Shown in pieces: positions 1 through 5,537 of a DNA stretch of 5,537 nt. The first letter of the stretch is position 1; every line of letters starts with the position of its first letter. Both the position numbers and the translations under genes were made by a program. Location: positions 1 to 5,537 of the forward strand of contig JAFGHN010000249.1 of the NCBI GenBank assembly GCA_016930115.1, read 5' to 3'. This DNA is from Spirochaetales bacterium. GTDB taxonomy: Bacteria > Spirochaetota > Spirochaetia > ARS1246. The notes under the pieces are model-generated. The model was not told where the DNA came from, ran no database searches, and saw nothing but the letters and a program-made list of their open reading frames with translations.

Positions 1-855
1 ATGGCATTCAACCAACCGTCACGGATGTGCCTCGTTCCGCAACTGGTGGAAGAGGAACAATTGAGCAATGCCGTTGCCTTGAACTCCGCGGCCATGAACG
101 TCAATCGCGTTCTTGGACCGGCCGGTGCAGGATTGCTCATCGCTCCCCTCGGTATCGGTGGAGTATATTTCGCTTCCGCCGGCATTTACGTTGTTGCCAT
201 CATCACAACTATTATGATGAAGGTGCCGCTGAGCATTCCCAGAGAAGTAAAGACTTCTGTCCTGACCGACATGGGAGAAGCCTTTCGTTATGTCTACAAG
301 GAAAAATCGATTTTCTCGCTGATACTCCTCGCACTGATCCCGATGACTCTCGCCCAGCCTTACATGACCCTCATGCCGATTTTTGCCGACAGTGTCCTCG
401 GTGTCGGTGAGTCGGGATATGGTTTTCTCCTGTCGGCGGTTGGGACGGGAGCGCTGATTGCGGTTCTCATCATTGCCTCATTGGGAAGGCTCCGCAACAA
501 GGGATTGCTCATTCTCATCAGTATCTTCTGTTTCGGCGGTTTTCTGGTGGCCTTTTCTCAATCCACGCTCTTCCCGGTTTCTCTCGTGATCATCGCATTT
601 GCGGGATTCATGAGCACCGGCATGATGGTCCTCACCAACACGAGCCTGCTCACTATCGCCCCGCAGGAACTGCATGGACGGGTAATGGCGGTATACCGGC
701 TTGACCACGGGCTGATGCCGCTGGGAACGATGATCATGGGACTCCTGGCCGATGCTATCGGCGCACCGGCGACGCTGTTGATGATGGGAGGAATCTGCGC
801 ACTCCTTGCCCTTATTATGGGCATCGGGAGCCCGCGGGTGCGCCAGATACAGTAG
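1..855 (+). CDS. MFS transporter, C-terminal part (5' end outside window)
   Basis: Integral inner-membrane transporter of the major facilitator superfamily, closest by eye to the MFS_3/enterobactin-exporter-like group of drug or siderophore exporters; the substrate cannot be told. The 284 in-window residues end at a TAG. The opening FNQPSR...LVPQLV and LSNAVALNSA...RVLGPA stretch (residues 3-40) matches the region around helices 4-5 of this group, so the ATG at position 1 is very probably an internal methionine and about 130 residues are missing upstream. Hydrophobic helices follow at roughly 37-53, 54-73, 103-128, 139-160, 168-186, 190-213, 234-252 and 256-275. The basic loop GRLRNKG (162-168) sits where the second-half motif A lies, and PQELHGRVMAVY (221-232) matches the family's P-x-x-x-x-GRVM signature before helix 11. 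It is on the same strand as the downstream tRNA but separated from it by 195 nt and a promoter, so it is probably a separate unit. Confidence -1.
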   Translation: MAFNQPSRMCLVPQLVEEEQLSNAVALNSAAMNVNRVLGPAGAGLLIAPLGIGGVYFASAGIYVVAIITTIMMKVPLSIPREVKTSVLTDMGEAFRYVYKEKSIFSLILLALIPMTLAQPYMTLMPIFADSVLGVGESGYGFLLSAVGTGALIAVLIIASLGRLRNKGLLILISIFCFGGFLVAFSQSTLFPVSLVIIAFAGFMSTGMMVLTNTSLLTIAPQELHGRVMAVYRLDHGLMPLGTMIMGLLADAIGAPATLLMMGGICALLALIMGIGSPRVRQIQ

Positions 856-982
856 ACCGACCCGGATACTCGATAACAGAGCCGTGGGCGATAGCGGGTT
901 TTGAGCGATATAACACCTATATAGCCCATCCTGCCCTAAGAAAAACCCAAAGTTGAAATCGCGCCCGCGTCGATCAGTGTTG

Positions 983-1011
983 TTGACATCGAGTACCGGT
1001 CTGGCTATCAT
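983..1011 (+). promoter_or_regulatory. sigma-70 promoter for the tRNA-Ala gene
   Basis: A perfect -35 box TTGACA (983-988) is followed by an optimal 17-nt spacer and a good -10 box TATCAT (1006-1011). Transcription would begin near 1018, leaving a leader of about 32 nt before the mature tRNA at 1051. This is the only strong promoter I see in the 195-nt gap after the MFS gene. It should drive the tRNA and, because no convincing terminator follows, probably also the protein gene at 1160. The stretch between the -10 box and the likely start is not GC-rich, unlike many stringently controlled stable-RNA promoters. A 5-bp inverted pair (TCGAT 970-974, ATCGA 988-992) overlaps the -35 box but is too short to call an operator. 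Confidence 0.75.
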
Positions 1012-1050
1012 AGATACCTGTTGGCGGCTCGTGTGCCGTCTTCTTATCGA

Positions 1051-1124
1051 GGGGGTGTAGCTCAGTTGGCTAGAGCGTGTGAATGGCATTCACAAGGTCA
1101 TGGGTTCGATTCCCATTACCTCCA
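1051..1124 (+). tRNA. tRNA-Ala (anticodon GGC)
   Basis: A complete 74-nt cloverleaf is visible. The acceptor stem pairs 1051-1057 with 1117-1123. The D arm is GCTC (1060-1063) with GAGC (1073-1076). The anticodon stem is TGTGA (1078-1082) with TCACA (1090-1094), around the loop ATGGCAT. The T arm is ATGGG (1100-1104) with CCCAT (1112-1116), around TTCGATT. The anticodon GGC (1085-1087) reads GCC alanine codons. Two alanine hallmarks support the identity: the G3-U70 wobble pair in the acceptor stem (1053 with 1121), which is the major alanyl-tRNA synthetase determinant, and the A32-U38 pair at the ends of the anticodon loop, known for bacterial tRNA-Ala(GGC). The discriminator is A1124. The 3' CCA is not encoded (ATC follows), so a CCA-adding enzyme must finish the end. 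Confidence 0.97.
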
Positions 1125-1159
1125 ATCGAGGCTGCGCGGCGGCCGGTTTCAGTAGGGCT

Positions 1160-2809
1160 ATGAGTGATAGTCAGGACCAACATACTACCTATGGTGGAGA
1201 CATCGACCCGGAAATAGCTGAACTCATCGGTGTGGACGATGAAAGCGAAGAGGCCGCTCCCGGGTTCGGTGACTTATTCGGAACGGCGCCGGAATCCGAA
1301 GAAACGCAAAAAGAAGCAGTCGACCTCGGTAAGAAATCCTTCGCTCAGATTACGGAGACCGAAGAGGCGCCAAAGGCTTTCTTTCAGGACAAGGACTACT
1401 ACAAATCCGCCATGGGCGGCGAAGGTGAAGTAGCCAAGCGATTCCACGCCACCATGACTCAGTTTCTGAATACCCAGGATCCGCAGGAACGGTCGCTCTA
1501 CCGCGGGAAACTGATATCGGCCTACTGGAATCTTGTCGAACAGATCGCCGCACGAGCAGGAAGCGCGCTTCCCCTGCAGAAGCGGCTCATGCTGCGCTTC
1601 GGTGTTGTTCTTCCCAATATTATTTCTGCAGAGCAACGCCAGATGCTTTCGAAAATCATTTTGGACAACAAGACCGGCGAGCCCGTCTACTACGTCGACG
1701 AGTGGATGAACAAAATCGCCACCGGTCAGATAAACATGTCTGCGACGGATGAAGTCAAAGTCAAAAAACAAAGCGATGACGTGCAGATCGTCTCCAAACT
1801 CGAAAAGGCCCAGGGGCAGCGGGACGTTCAGCAGGGGTTGCTCTCGGGCAAACTCGCCGATCTGGAGTCCGCGGAGTTCAAGCTGAAAAGTACGGTTGAT
1901 GCGCTGTTAAACCGTGCTGATAACCCGGCTTTTCCGGGTCTTAAATACGGATACGGAGAAGACCAGCGTTCCTGTCTCTCGGAAATCAACAACATCGTAC
2001 GGACTCTGAGCTCTCTGGACAGGGAAGTCGGCAAACTGTATCAACAGCTCTCAAACGCCGCGGAAGCGGTTGAAGAGCTCAAGAATAAGGCCGATGAAGC
2101 CGGCCAATCCATAGCCGTTGTCGACGATAGCGGGATACGGGGTGAGTTCAACACGGTCAGGCAGATGGCGAAGATGTGCGTCGGCAGACAGGGTAACCAC
2201 CTGCCGGTACTCATGAAGCAGTACTTCAGGCCGAATATCAGGGACATCGGGACCCGTGAAAACGTCATCATCGAGATGGCCGCCATAGAGGCAATCGATG
2301 AAGAGGTTTTCGAGAGGACCTTCAAACGCCAGACGAACCGCATCGTACCGTATGTGATACTGGTTCCCTGTTATGGCGATACCGGGGTCTGCTGGGAGCC
2401 TTTCGAACGTTACAATCGGGCAACGAGCCGCGGCAGGATAGCCATCCCGATGTTTTCCAAAGACCTGAAAACGGCGGTCGTCGCCGCGCTGGGAGACCTC
2501 AGATGGCAGGTCGCCAAAGAGAGGGCCCAACACTACTGGATGGAAGAAGGGCTCACGGGGAACTACTACCAGTGGTTTGAAGAGAAGAAGATGCGCGGGG
2601 ATGTCAGAGAGGCCTTCATCCAGGACTATATCCTCTGGATTACCAAGGAAAGCGAGGGCACTCAAAAGCTGGACAGGGATGTGCGGGCGATTTTCTGGCG
2701 GTATGTTCCGTTCCCGCAGCGTATCAAGGACATGCTCCGCAACAGGGGATTCCTCTACGCAGAATTGTACAAGCGAGACAAGAACCGGGAAGCCTCAGAC
2801 GGCTATTAG
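1160..2809 (+). CDS. uncharacterised acidic/coiled-coil protein, 549 aa
   Basis: I do not recognise this family. The ATG at 1160 is chosen because the longer frame would start at an ATG inside the tRNA (1079) and no other start codon lies between the tRNA end and 1160; the Shine-Dalgarno is poor (AGGG at 1154-1157, only 2 nt away). There is no signal peptide or membrane helix, so it should be cytoplasmic. Residues 1-75 are strongly acidic and probably disordered, opening with DIDPEIAELIG (14-24). Residues 76-195 look helical and globular. About 200-315 are heptad-like, charged and Q-rich, probably coiled coil, broken by a Gly/Pro/Tyr loop at 255-268. Residues 330-549 form a Trp/Tyr-rich mixed domain with a C404...C411 pair and WEPF (412-415), RIAIPMFSKD (426-435), HYWMEEG (458-464) and WRYVPFPQRIKDML (513-526). 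The C-terminus is basic. It lies 35 nt behind the tRNA and is probably co-transcribed with it. A spirochaete-specific protein is my guess; no function is offered. Confidence 0.9.
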   Translation: MSDSQDQHTTYGGDIDPEIAELIGVDDESEEAAPGFGDLFGTAPESEETQKEAVDLGKKSFAQITETEEAPKAFFQDKDYYKSAMGGEGEVAKRFHATMTQFLNTQDPQERSLYRGKLISAYWNLVEQIAARAGSALPLQKRLMLRFGVVLPNIISAEQRQMLSKIILDNKTGEPVYYVDEWMNKIATGQINMSATDEVKVKKQSDDVQIVSKLEKAQGQRDVQQGLLSGKLADLESAEFKLKSTVDALLNRADNPAFPGLKYGYGEDQRSCLSEINNIVRTLSSLDREVGKLYQQLSNAAEAVEELKNKADEAGQSIAVVDDSGIRGEFNTVRQMAKMCVGRQGNHLPVLMKQYFRPNIRDIGTRENVIIEMAAIEAIDEEVFERTFKRQTNRIVPYVILVPCYGDTGVCWEPFERYNRATSRGRIAIPMFSKDLKTAVVAALGDLRWQVAKERAQHYWMEEGLTGNYYQWFEEKKMRGDVREAFIQDYILWITKESEGTQKLDRDVRAIFWRYVPFPQRIKDMLRNRGFLYAELYKRDKNREASDGY

Positions 2810-2810
2810 A

Positions 2811-3116
2811 CTAATCTTCCGGATTTGCGTCCCGGCGCCGTGGCCCGCCACGGGGTTTGAAAATCGGGTGGAAATGCTTTTCGAAATCGATTCGCTTTGA
2901 TACTGCCCTGACAAGCCGATTGTAAATGAAAAAAGAACCAAGAACGGCGATCAGGAAAATCACGATAAACACGAATTGACCGGCCGATTCCCTTGCGGAC
3001 TCGGAGAGCAGCGCCCCCGCAAGATAGATACCGGCAAAGAGGATGATCAACATCGTCACTATGTTGACCACCGTCGCGGCCATGATGAACAGAACCGTAT
3101 TAACCTTTTTGTTCAC
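2811..3116 (-). CDS. small two-helix membrane protein coupled to lspA
   Basis: A 101-residue inner-membrane protein starting with GTG at 3116 (MNKKVNTVLF). This start is preferred over the upstream ATG at 3191 because a Shine-Dalgarno AGGAG (complement of 3127-3131) sits 10 nt before it, and residues before it would duplicate the sequence space of lspA and are not hydrophobic. Two membrane helices are visible, about 7-36 and 47-66, joined by a short loop with SESARES. After the second helix comes a cytoplasm-like basic tail (RAVSKR, DFEKHFHPIFKPRG, GPRRR; residues 70-95). The first 17 nt overlap the end of lspA, which suggests translational coupling. Similar proteins after lspA in spirochaetes are, as I recall, annotated 'leader peptide processing enzyme', a name that I think reflects only the neighbourhood: no protease motif is visible. 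Role inferred: an accessory of LspA or the lipoprotein pathway. Confidence 0.85.
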   Translation of the reverse strand: MNKKVNTVLFIMAATVVNIVTMLIILFAGIYLAGALLSESARESAGQFVFIVIFLIAVLGSFFIYNRLVRAVSKRIDFEKHFHPIFKPRGGPRRRDANPED

Positions 3117-3633
3117 GGCTGTGAATCTCCTGCACAATGAACAACACGACGAGAAGGATTCCGCCCACGGTAATACATGAATCGGCGACATTGAACGCCG
3201 GAAAACGCTCCATCCCGAAAATGCCGTAGAACTTGAGCGACAGAAAATCTACAACCCCGTCGGGCCTCATGATCCGGTCGATAAGGTTCCCGATCCCGCC
3301 GCCGAGGATTCCGGCCATCACCCAGCGCATCCCCAAAGACAAGTCGCTTCCCCGCAGGTAGTAAATAACGACAAACACCATGACAATCAACGGAAGCACA
3401 ATAAACAGAATGCGCCTCGCGACAAGCGGAAAACTATCCCCCATGCTGAAAGCCATTCCTAGATTCTGGGCATGGACGATCCAGATGAAATCTCCCAAAA
3501 TGCGCGCTCCGATGTTGTTCGGTTCTATATTGCGCACGATCAGGAGCTTGGTGATCTGATCGAGGACTATGATCCCCGCACTCATGATAAACGGGATAAG
3601 CGTCGGAGCTTGTCGTTTCTTTCCTCGAATCAT
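3100..3633 (-). CDS. lspA: lipoprotein signal peptidase (signal peptidase II)
   Basis: An inner-membrane aspartyl protease that removes the signal peptide from diacylglyceryl-modified prolipoproteins, acting after Lgt. The 177 residues are slightly longer than the usual 155-170 because of an N-terminal basic stretch (IRGKKR). Family motifs appear in order: VLDQITK (residues 23-29), HAQNLGMAF (54-62, the H-x-x-N-x-G-x-AF block), GIGNLIDR (113-120), GVVDF (126-130) and FPAFNVADS (144-152). By family knowledge the catalytic aspartates are those in VVDF and NVADS, here D129 and D151, and both are present, so the enzyme should be active. Four membrane helices are apparent near 11-33, 69-91, 100-117 and 152-168. 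The ATG at 3633 has AAGAGG 5 nt upstream, overlapping the nif3 stop codon, and the two genes are 9 nt apart. The 3' end contains the start of the next small gene. Confidence 0.97.
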   Translation of the reverse strand: MIRGKKRQAPTLIPFIMSAGIIVLDQITKLLIVRNIEPNNIGARILGDFIWIVHAQNLGMAFSMGDSFPLVARRILFIVLPLIVMVFVVIYYLRGSDLSLGMRWVMAGILGGGIGNLIDRIMRPDGVVDFLSLKFYGIFGMERFPAFNVADSCITVGGILLVVLFIVQEIHSREQKG

Positions 3634-3645
3634 CGTTACCTCTTA
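3634..3645 (-). promoter_or_regulatory. lspA ribosome binding site fused to the upstream stop codon
   Basis: The Shine-Dalgarno AAGAGG (complement of 3639-3644) shares bases with the TAA stop of the Nif3 gene (3643-3645) and stands 5 nt before the lspA ATG. Ribosomes finishing the upstream gene are placed directly at the lspA start, which suggests translational coupling of the two genes and fixes the lspA start codon. Confidence 0.7.
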
Positions 3646-4404
3646 CAGACCTGTGGGTACATCGATAAAAAGCGTTTCCAGACCGGTCTCACGCTTCAAT
3701 TTTTCGGACAGGAGCGAGACACCCAGCGTCTCGGTTTGATAGTGTCCACCGCAGATGAGATTGATCTTTTCCTCAAGGCACAGGTGATAGTAGCTGTGAG
3801 ACATCTCCCCGGTGAGATAGAGATCGGCATCAGCGTCGATGGCCTGCTCGACCTCTCCAATGGCCCCTCCGGACACCACCGCCACCGTCGTGTTTTCCTT
3901 CTTTCCAAACCGGAACACCGCGGCGCAGGCGTCCCTGTCAAACTTGAGCTTTTCAACAACGGCGTCATTACCGAGCGGCGTGGCGAGGATTCCCTTCAGC
4001 CCGATGTCAACCCCGTGATACCTCCCGAAAGGAACGGTATCTTTCAGCTCCAGACGCCCGGCCAGAGCGGCGTTATTGCCAAACTCAGGGTGGGCGTCCA
4101 GCGGCAGATGCGACGCGTACAGCGCGCAATTGTGCGTAAGCAGAAACTCCAGGCGCCGGTAATGCGATTTGACAACCCGGATATCCTTCCCCCAGAAAAG
4201 GCCGTGGTGAACAAACAACAACCCGGCGCCGGCGTCAACAGCGCGCCTGAAAGTCTCCATGCAGGCGTCCACGGCAAATGCCACCCGGTGTATCCGGGCC
4301 CCCATGTCCCCAACCTGGACTCCGTTCAATGATGAGTCGACCGCCGCGAACTCATCGATGCGCATTATGTCTCTGAAGTATCTGTCCAGCTCATGCAACT
4401 GCAT
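3643..4404 (-). CDS. Nif3/YbgI-family dinuclear metal-centre protein
   Basis: A soluble protein of the NIF3 family (often auto-annotated as 'GTP cyclohydrolase I type 2'), which forms hexameric toroids with a two-metal site in each subunit; the physiological reaction remains poorly settled for the family. At 253 residues it is the short form, without the PII-like insertion found in 370-residue members. The metal ligands known from E. coli YbgI can all be located: the HH of FVHHGLFWG (H66, H67), D103 in SHLPLDAH, and H221 and E225 in GGHYQTETLGV. SGGAIGE (178-184) and LTGEMSHSYYH (197-207) are further typical blocks. The ATG at 4404 is supported by AAGGAG (complement of 4411-4416) 6 nt upstream. 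It sits 37 nt after the LarA-like gene and 9 nt before lspA, in a probable operon. No functional link to LspA is evident. Confidence 0.95.
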   Translation of the reverse strand: MQLHELDRYFRDIMRIDEFAAVDSSLNGVQVGDMGARIHRVAFAVDACMETFRRAVDAGAGLLFVHHGLFWGKDIRVVKSHYRRLEFLLTHNCALYASHLPLDAHPEFGNNAALAGRLELKDTVPFGRYHGVDIGLKGILATPLGNDAVVEKLKFDRDACAAVFRFGKKENTTVAVVSGGAIGEVEQAIDADADLYLTGEMSHSYYHLCLEEKINLICGGHYQTETLGVSLLSEKLKRETGLETLFIDVPTGL

Positions 4405-4441
4405 TTCCTGCTCCTTCGCACCGCCGGCGCTGCCGTCTCGC

Positions 4442-5537
4442 TCAGGCGAAGTATTGGATCGTACCGTCGGGTATCACCGCAACTTTCGCGCCGTCGGGAT
4501 ACTCGGCTTCGAGCATCGCCACGGTCTCCTCCCAGGAAGTGGTGCGCGTGACCGACTCAGCCGGAGCTATCCAGTCAAAACTTGCCTTGTCCGCCCAGGG
4601 CATGAACGCGATGAATTTCCTGATATTCGGCGTCAGAGATCGCGCCCTCCAGCGCCGGAAGTTCACCTCATTCCCGAAGCGGCGCAGGAGATAGTGAGGA
4701 ACCTCTCCGTACGGGTTGTTTGAAACCAGTACTATGGTGCCCTCGCTGTCGCCGAGCACTCCACGGGCGTTCCCGGCGGCGATCGTCGATTCGTTCACCT
4801 TTGCGTTGGCGTTGGAGACGATAATCTGCGCGCCGTCGGGTTTCTCCGTCCGGTAGTGCTTGCGGGCGAGTTTCACGCCTTCGTTCCACTGTGCTATCGG
4901 TTCGCCGACAAAGAGGGCCGTCGTGTCCATCTCGATATTGACGATGGCGTCCACCTTGATATCGAGCCCGGACATCCTGCAGGCCTCCTGCATATCCAGC
5001 ACAAAAGCGTTGTTCTCGTTGTTTGCCATCCCGGTGGCCGTTTCGATTCCTTTCGCCAGCGCTTCCTGCCGCACGGTAACGTGATTGTATTCGACGGTAT
5101 CGATTGAGGCGACACCCGGAAGAATGATCTTGGCGCCGCCGCCGAAGCCGGTCATGGGATGAGGCACGATGGACCCTATACCGATTTTCAGATCCGCGTT
5201 CATGAACTCCGAGTTGATAGAAACCGGCGTCCCGCGGGCAGTCCTTCCGACATAAACGCAGTTTTCGTAAGGGTTGTGGTTATACACATTGAACCGCGAG
5301 ACGACATCGGCACCCAGTTTCTTACGGTAGTCGTAGGCAGTCAGCGCGCCGTGGTTGCCCACCGCACAGATGAATTGGATACCGCTTTCCTCTACGCCCG
5401 CCGCCGCAAGCTCTTCGAGGACGTATGGGACAATTTCCGCGGCCTTGGTGGGCCGGGAAAGATCATCGAACAGTATGACCACCTTCTTCTTCCCGCGGGC
5501 CAGATCGCGTATCGGTTTTGACCCGATGGGATTGGCA
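4442..5537 (-). CDS. larA: LarA-family nickel-pincer 2-hydroxyacid racemase/epimerase (5' end outside window)
   Basis: A member of the LarA (DUF2088) family: soluble isomerases using a nickel pincer nucleotide cofactor made by LarB, LarC and LarE, for racemising or epimerising 2-hydroxyacids. In-window there are 364 residues (counted from the first full codon at 5536); the frame is open to the window edge with NPIG...LARGKKK before the GTG at 5482, so that GTG is internal and about 50 N-terminal residues are missing. Visible family motifs are DDLSRPT (24-30), VGNHG (59-63), HPMTGFGGGAK (126-136) and VEYNH (148-152). The spacing H126-K136-H152 is identical to His174-Lys184-His200 of the L. plantarum lactate racemase, where Lys184 carries the cofactor and His200 binds nickel; H62 corresponds to catalytic His108. 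The C-terminus VIPDGTIQYFA is typical. The region where lactate racemase has its Y-Q-x-x-K substrate residues reads E-S-x-x-A here (249-253), so the substrate is probably not lactate. No larB, larC or larE lies in the window. Confidence 0.93.
   Translation of the reverse strand, partial: ANPIGSKPIRDLARGKKKVVILFDDLSRPTKAAEIVPYVLEELAAAGVEESGIQFICAVGNHGALTAYDYRKKLGADVVSRFNVYNHNPYENCVYVGRTARGTPVSINSEFMNADLKIGIGSIVPHPMTGFGGGAKIILPGVASIDTVEYNHVTVRQEALAKGIETATGMANNENNAFVLDMQEACRMSGLDIKVDAIVNIEMDTTALFVGEPIAQWNEGVKLARKHYRTEKPDGAQIIVSNANAKVNESTIAAGNARGVLGDSEGTIVLVSNNPYGEVPHYLLRRFGNEVNFRRWRARSLTPNIRKFIAFMPWADKASFDWIAPAESVTRTTSWEETVAMLEAEYPDGAKVAVIPDGTIQYFA

Noticed and set aside
884..929. Imperfect inverted repeat after the MFS gene (GTGGGC/GCCCAT with inner ATAG/CTAT)
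   Set aside because: The loop is long, the inner pairing needs bulges, and no T-run follows; it may be chance and does not qualify as a terminator or riboswitch.
970..992. TCGAT/ATCGA inverted pair over the -35 box as an operator
   Set aside because: Five bases per arm of a common word in this sequence; too short to support a regulator site.
478..1089. 203-residue open frame on the minus strand
   Set aside because: It lies mostly antisense to the MFS gene and runs across the promoter into the tRNA; its composition is rich in His/Arg/Ser with no domain, typical of a shadow frame.
1130..1144. Possible terminator hairpin after the tRNA (GGCTGC/GCGGCC, 3-nt loop)
   Set aside because: The stem is only 6 bp with one wobble pair and a 3-nt loop, and is followed by GGTTTCAG rather than a T-run, so it is not a convincing terminator.
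2051..2665. 204-residue open frame on the minus strand
   Set aside because: It is antisense to the 549-residue protein, whose length and ordered composition make the plus strand the coding one.
2838..2853. GC-rich hairpin CCGTGG-CCCG-CCACGG as a bidirectional terminator
   Set aside because: It lies inside the coding end of the small membrane protein (Gly/Pro/Arg codons) and has no T-tract on either strand.
3472..4332. 286-residue open frame on the plus strand
   Set aside because: It is antisense to lspA and the Nif3 gene, both of which show complete family motifs; no ribosome binding site or recognisable domain.
1..5537. Mobile elements, CRISPR arrays, toxin-antitoxin or defence genes
   Set aside because: No transposase, integrase, repeat arrays or paired small toxin-like genes are visible; all coding space is explained by the genes listed.

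Overview
The window looks like chromosomal housekeeping DNA of moderately high GC content from a free-living bacterium. The best guess for the organism is a spirochaete. That rests mainly on the small membrane protein directly behind lspA, which resembles a short protein found after lspA in Treponema/Spirochaeta-type genomes, and on a large acidic and coiled-coil protein that fits no broadly distributed family I recognise. The taxonomic call comes from recalled family knowledge and is moderate at best. There is no sign of a mobile element, phage, CRISPR array or defence island.

Layout. Positions 1-855 (+) hold the C-terminal two thirds of an MFS exporter whose beginning lies outside the window. 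Positions 856-1050 are non-coding and contain a near-consensus sigma-70 promoter (TTGACA, 17 nt, TATCAT) at 983-1011. It points at a tRNA-Ala(GGC) gene at 1051-1124. Only 35 nt after the tRNA, with no convincing terminator between them, starts a 549-residue protein of unknown function (1160-2809, +). Its stop codon faces the end of a leftward gene cluster with a single base between the two stops.

The leftward cluster (5537 down to 2811) reads, in transcription order: a LarA-family nickel-pincer 2-hydroxyacid racemase/epimerase (5' end outside the window), a Nif3/YbgI-type dinuclear-metal protein, the lipoprotein signal peptidase lspA, and a 101-residue two-helix membrane protein. Gaps are 37 nt, 9 nt and a 17-nt overlap, and each of the last three genes has a recognisable Shine-Dalgarno sequence, so they are probably one transcript. 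Its promoter would lie beyond position 5537.

How the genes work together. LspA cleaves lipoprotein signal peptides in the inner membrane. The small protein translated from inside the lspA end is the obvious candidate for a partner or accessory of LspA. Nif3 and the LarA homologue are soluble metalloproteins with no clear pathway link to LspA. The most interesting points are the uncharacterised 549-residue protein apparently co-transcribed with a tRNA, the LarA homologue that keeps the nickel/catalytic residues but seems to lack the lactate-binding residues, and the lspA-coupled small membrane protein.
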